Of a stretch of 5,438 nt of DNA, positions 5,013-5,438 are shown piece after piece. The position numbers and the translations under genes are program-made. This stretch comes from JACQHC01 sp035559715. Its GTDB lineage: Bacteria > Gemmatimonadota > Gemmatimonadetes > Gemmatimonadales > GWC2-71-9. Every line of letters begins with the position of its first letter. Within the stretch, counting starts at the first letter, position 1. The stretch is from positions 1 through 5,438 of the forward strand of contig DATMAW010000129.1 of NCBI GenBank assembly GCA_035559715.1. The letters run 5' to 3'. The notes beneath the pieces are model-generated. The model was not told the DNA's origin. It ran no database searches and was given only the letters and a program-made list of their open reading frames with translations.

Positions 5013-5438
5013 ATGCGATCATTGACACGCTTCACCTTCCTGGGGCTGGCACTGGCGCTGAGCCTCGCCGCTCCCCTGGCCGGCCAGCAACCCACGGTGG
5101 TGGCCGACCTGGTGAATGACATCAACGACGTCGAGTCCAAGCTGATGCAGTTGGCGCGGGCGATCCCGGCCGACAAGTACGACTGGCGTCCTGGCGCGGG
5201 CGTCCGGTCGGTGGGCGAGGTGTTCAAGCACGTCGCGGCCGACAACTGGCTGCTCGCGTCCGCGGCGGGGAGCCCGGCGCCCTCCACCACGGGCATCCGT
5301 CACGAGGACTACAACACGGCCGGGGCGTACGAGAAGCGGCAGCTCAGCCGGGATGCGATCATCACCGAGCTGGAGCAGTCGCTGGCGCACTTCAAGGCGG
5401 CGGTGTCCGGCACTCCGTCGAGCAAGCTCGGAGGTAAG
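5013..5438 (+). CDS. secreted DinB-family protein, 3' partial
   Basis: The frame is open to the window end: 142 visible residues, beginning MRSLTRFTFLGLALALSLAAPLAGQQPT. ATG 5013 has AAGGG 7 nt upstream (5001-5005). Residues 1-25 are a Sec signal peptide with basic R2/R6, a hydrophobic core and a likely cut near LAG-QQ. The mature part matches the N-terminal half of a DinB/YfiT-like four-helix bundle: VADLVNDINDVESKLMQLARAIPADKYDWRPGAGVRSVGEVFKHVAADNWLL. The W58-R-P motif and H73 in the GEVFKHVA helix, the first metal ligand of the fold, are present; the other two His ligands would lie in the missing half or are unseen. DinB proteins are usually cytoplasmic metal-dependent thiol transferases or have unknown roles; a leader peptide marks an exported branch common in Gemmatimonadota-like and Acidobacteriota-like genomes (from memory). 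It has its own promoter. Confidence 0.88.
   Translation, partial: MRSLTRFTFLGLALALSLAAPLAGQQPTVVADLVNDINDVESKLMQLARAIPADKYDWRPGAGVRSVGEVFKHVAADNWLLASAAGSPAPSTTGIRHEDYNTAGAYEKRQLSRDAIITELEQSLAHFKAAVSGTPSSKLGGK

Overview
The window is GC-rich bacterial DNA carrying six genes or partial genes I consider intact, one broken gene, and a striking non-coding repeat array. Short-spaced dense coding, lipoprotein and Sec leaders ending in an A-x-x-Gln-like site (last gene: LAGQQ), a PD40 propeller protein, an orphan ECF sigma factor and a secreted DinB protein together suggest a soil or aquatic Gemmatimonadota-like bacterium. That assignment is an inference from style; no rRNA or core marker is present, and Acidobacteriota-like hosts are not excluded.

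Left part (1-1600, + strand): the 3' part of a PD40-repeat lipoprotein, whose true start lies before base 1, is followed by a small lipoprotein-like hypothetical gene with a very strong Shine-Dalgarno. Both end at a GC-rich hairpin (1560-1589) that sits between convergent genes and could terminate from both sides.

Middle part (1598-3702, - strand): reading leftward, an ECF sigma factor with no visible anti-sigma, a gap of about 200 bp, then an array of 17 contiguous 21-bp units (2409-2757) without a single indel, then a 9-bp-stem hairpin, then a cytoplasmic protein with a C-terminal fibronectin type III domain. Each unit is built as CTCC-N5-GGAG plus an 8-bp spacer close to the palindrome CACGCGTG, so every 21 bp holds two alternating dyads, repeating about every two turns of B-DNA. 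Long ORFs exist through the array on both strands, but they follow from a stop-free unit whose length is a multiple of three. Three more dyads with exactly the same 21-bp spacing lie just beyond the stop of the fibronectin gene (1598-1655). This array-plus-gene unit is the part of the window that deserves most attention.

Right part (3703-4845, + strand): a gene-poor stretch, an antitoxin-like gene behind a perfect TATAAT, a RelE/ParE-like toxin remnant broken by frame changes, and a small hypothetical protein. This looks like accessory DNA in decay. The window ends with a good sigma-70-type promoter and the 5' part of a secreted DinB-family protein (5013 onward).
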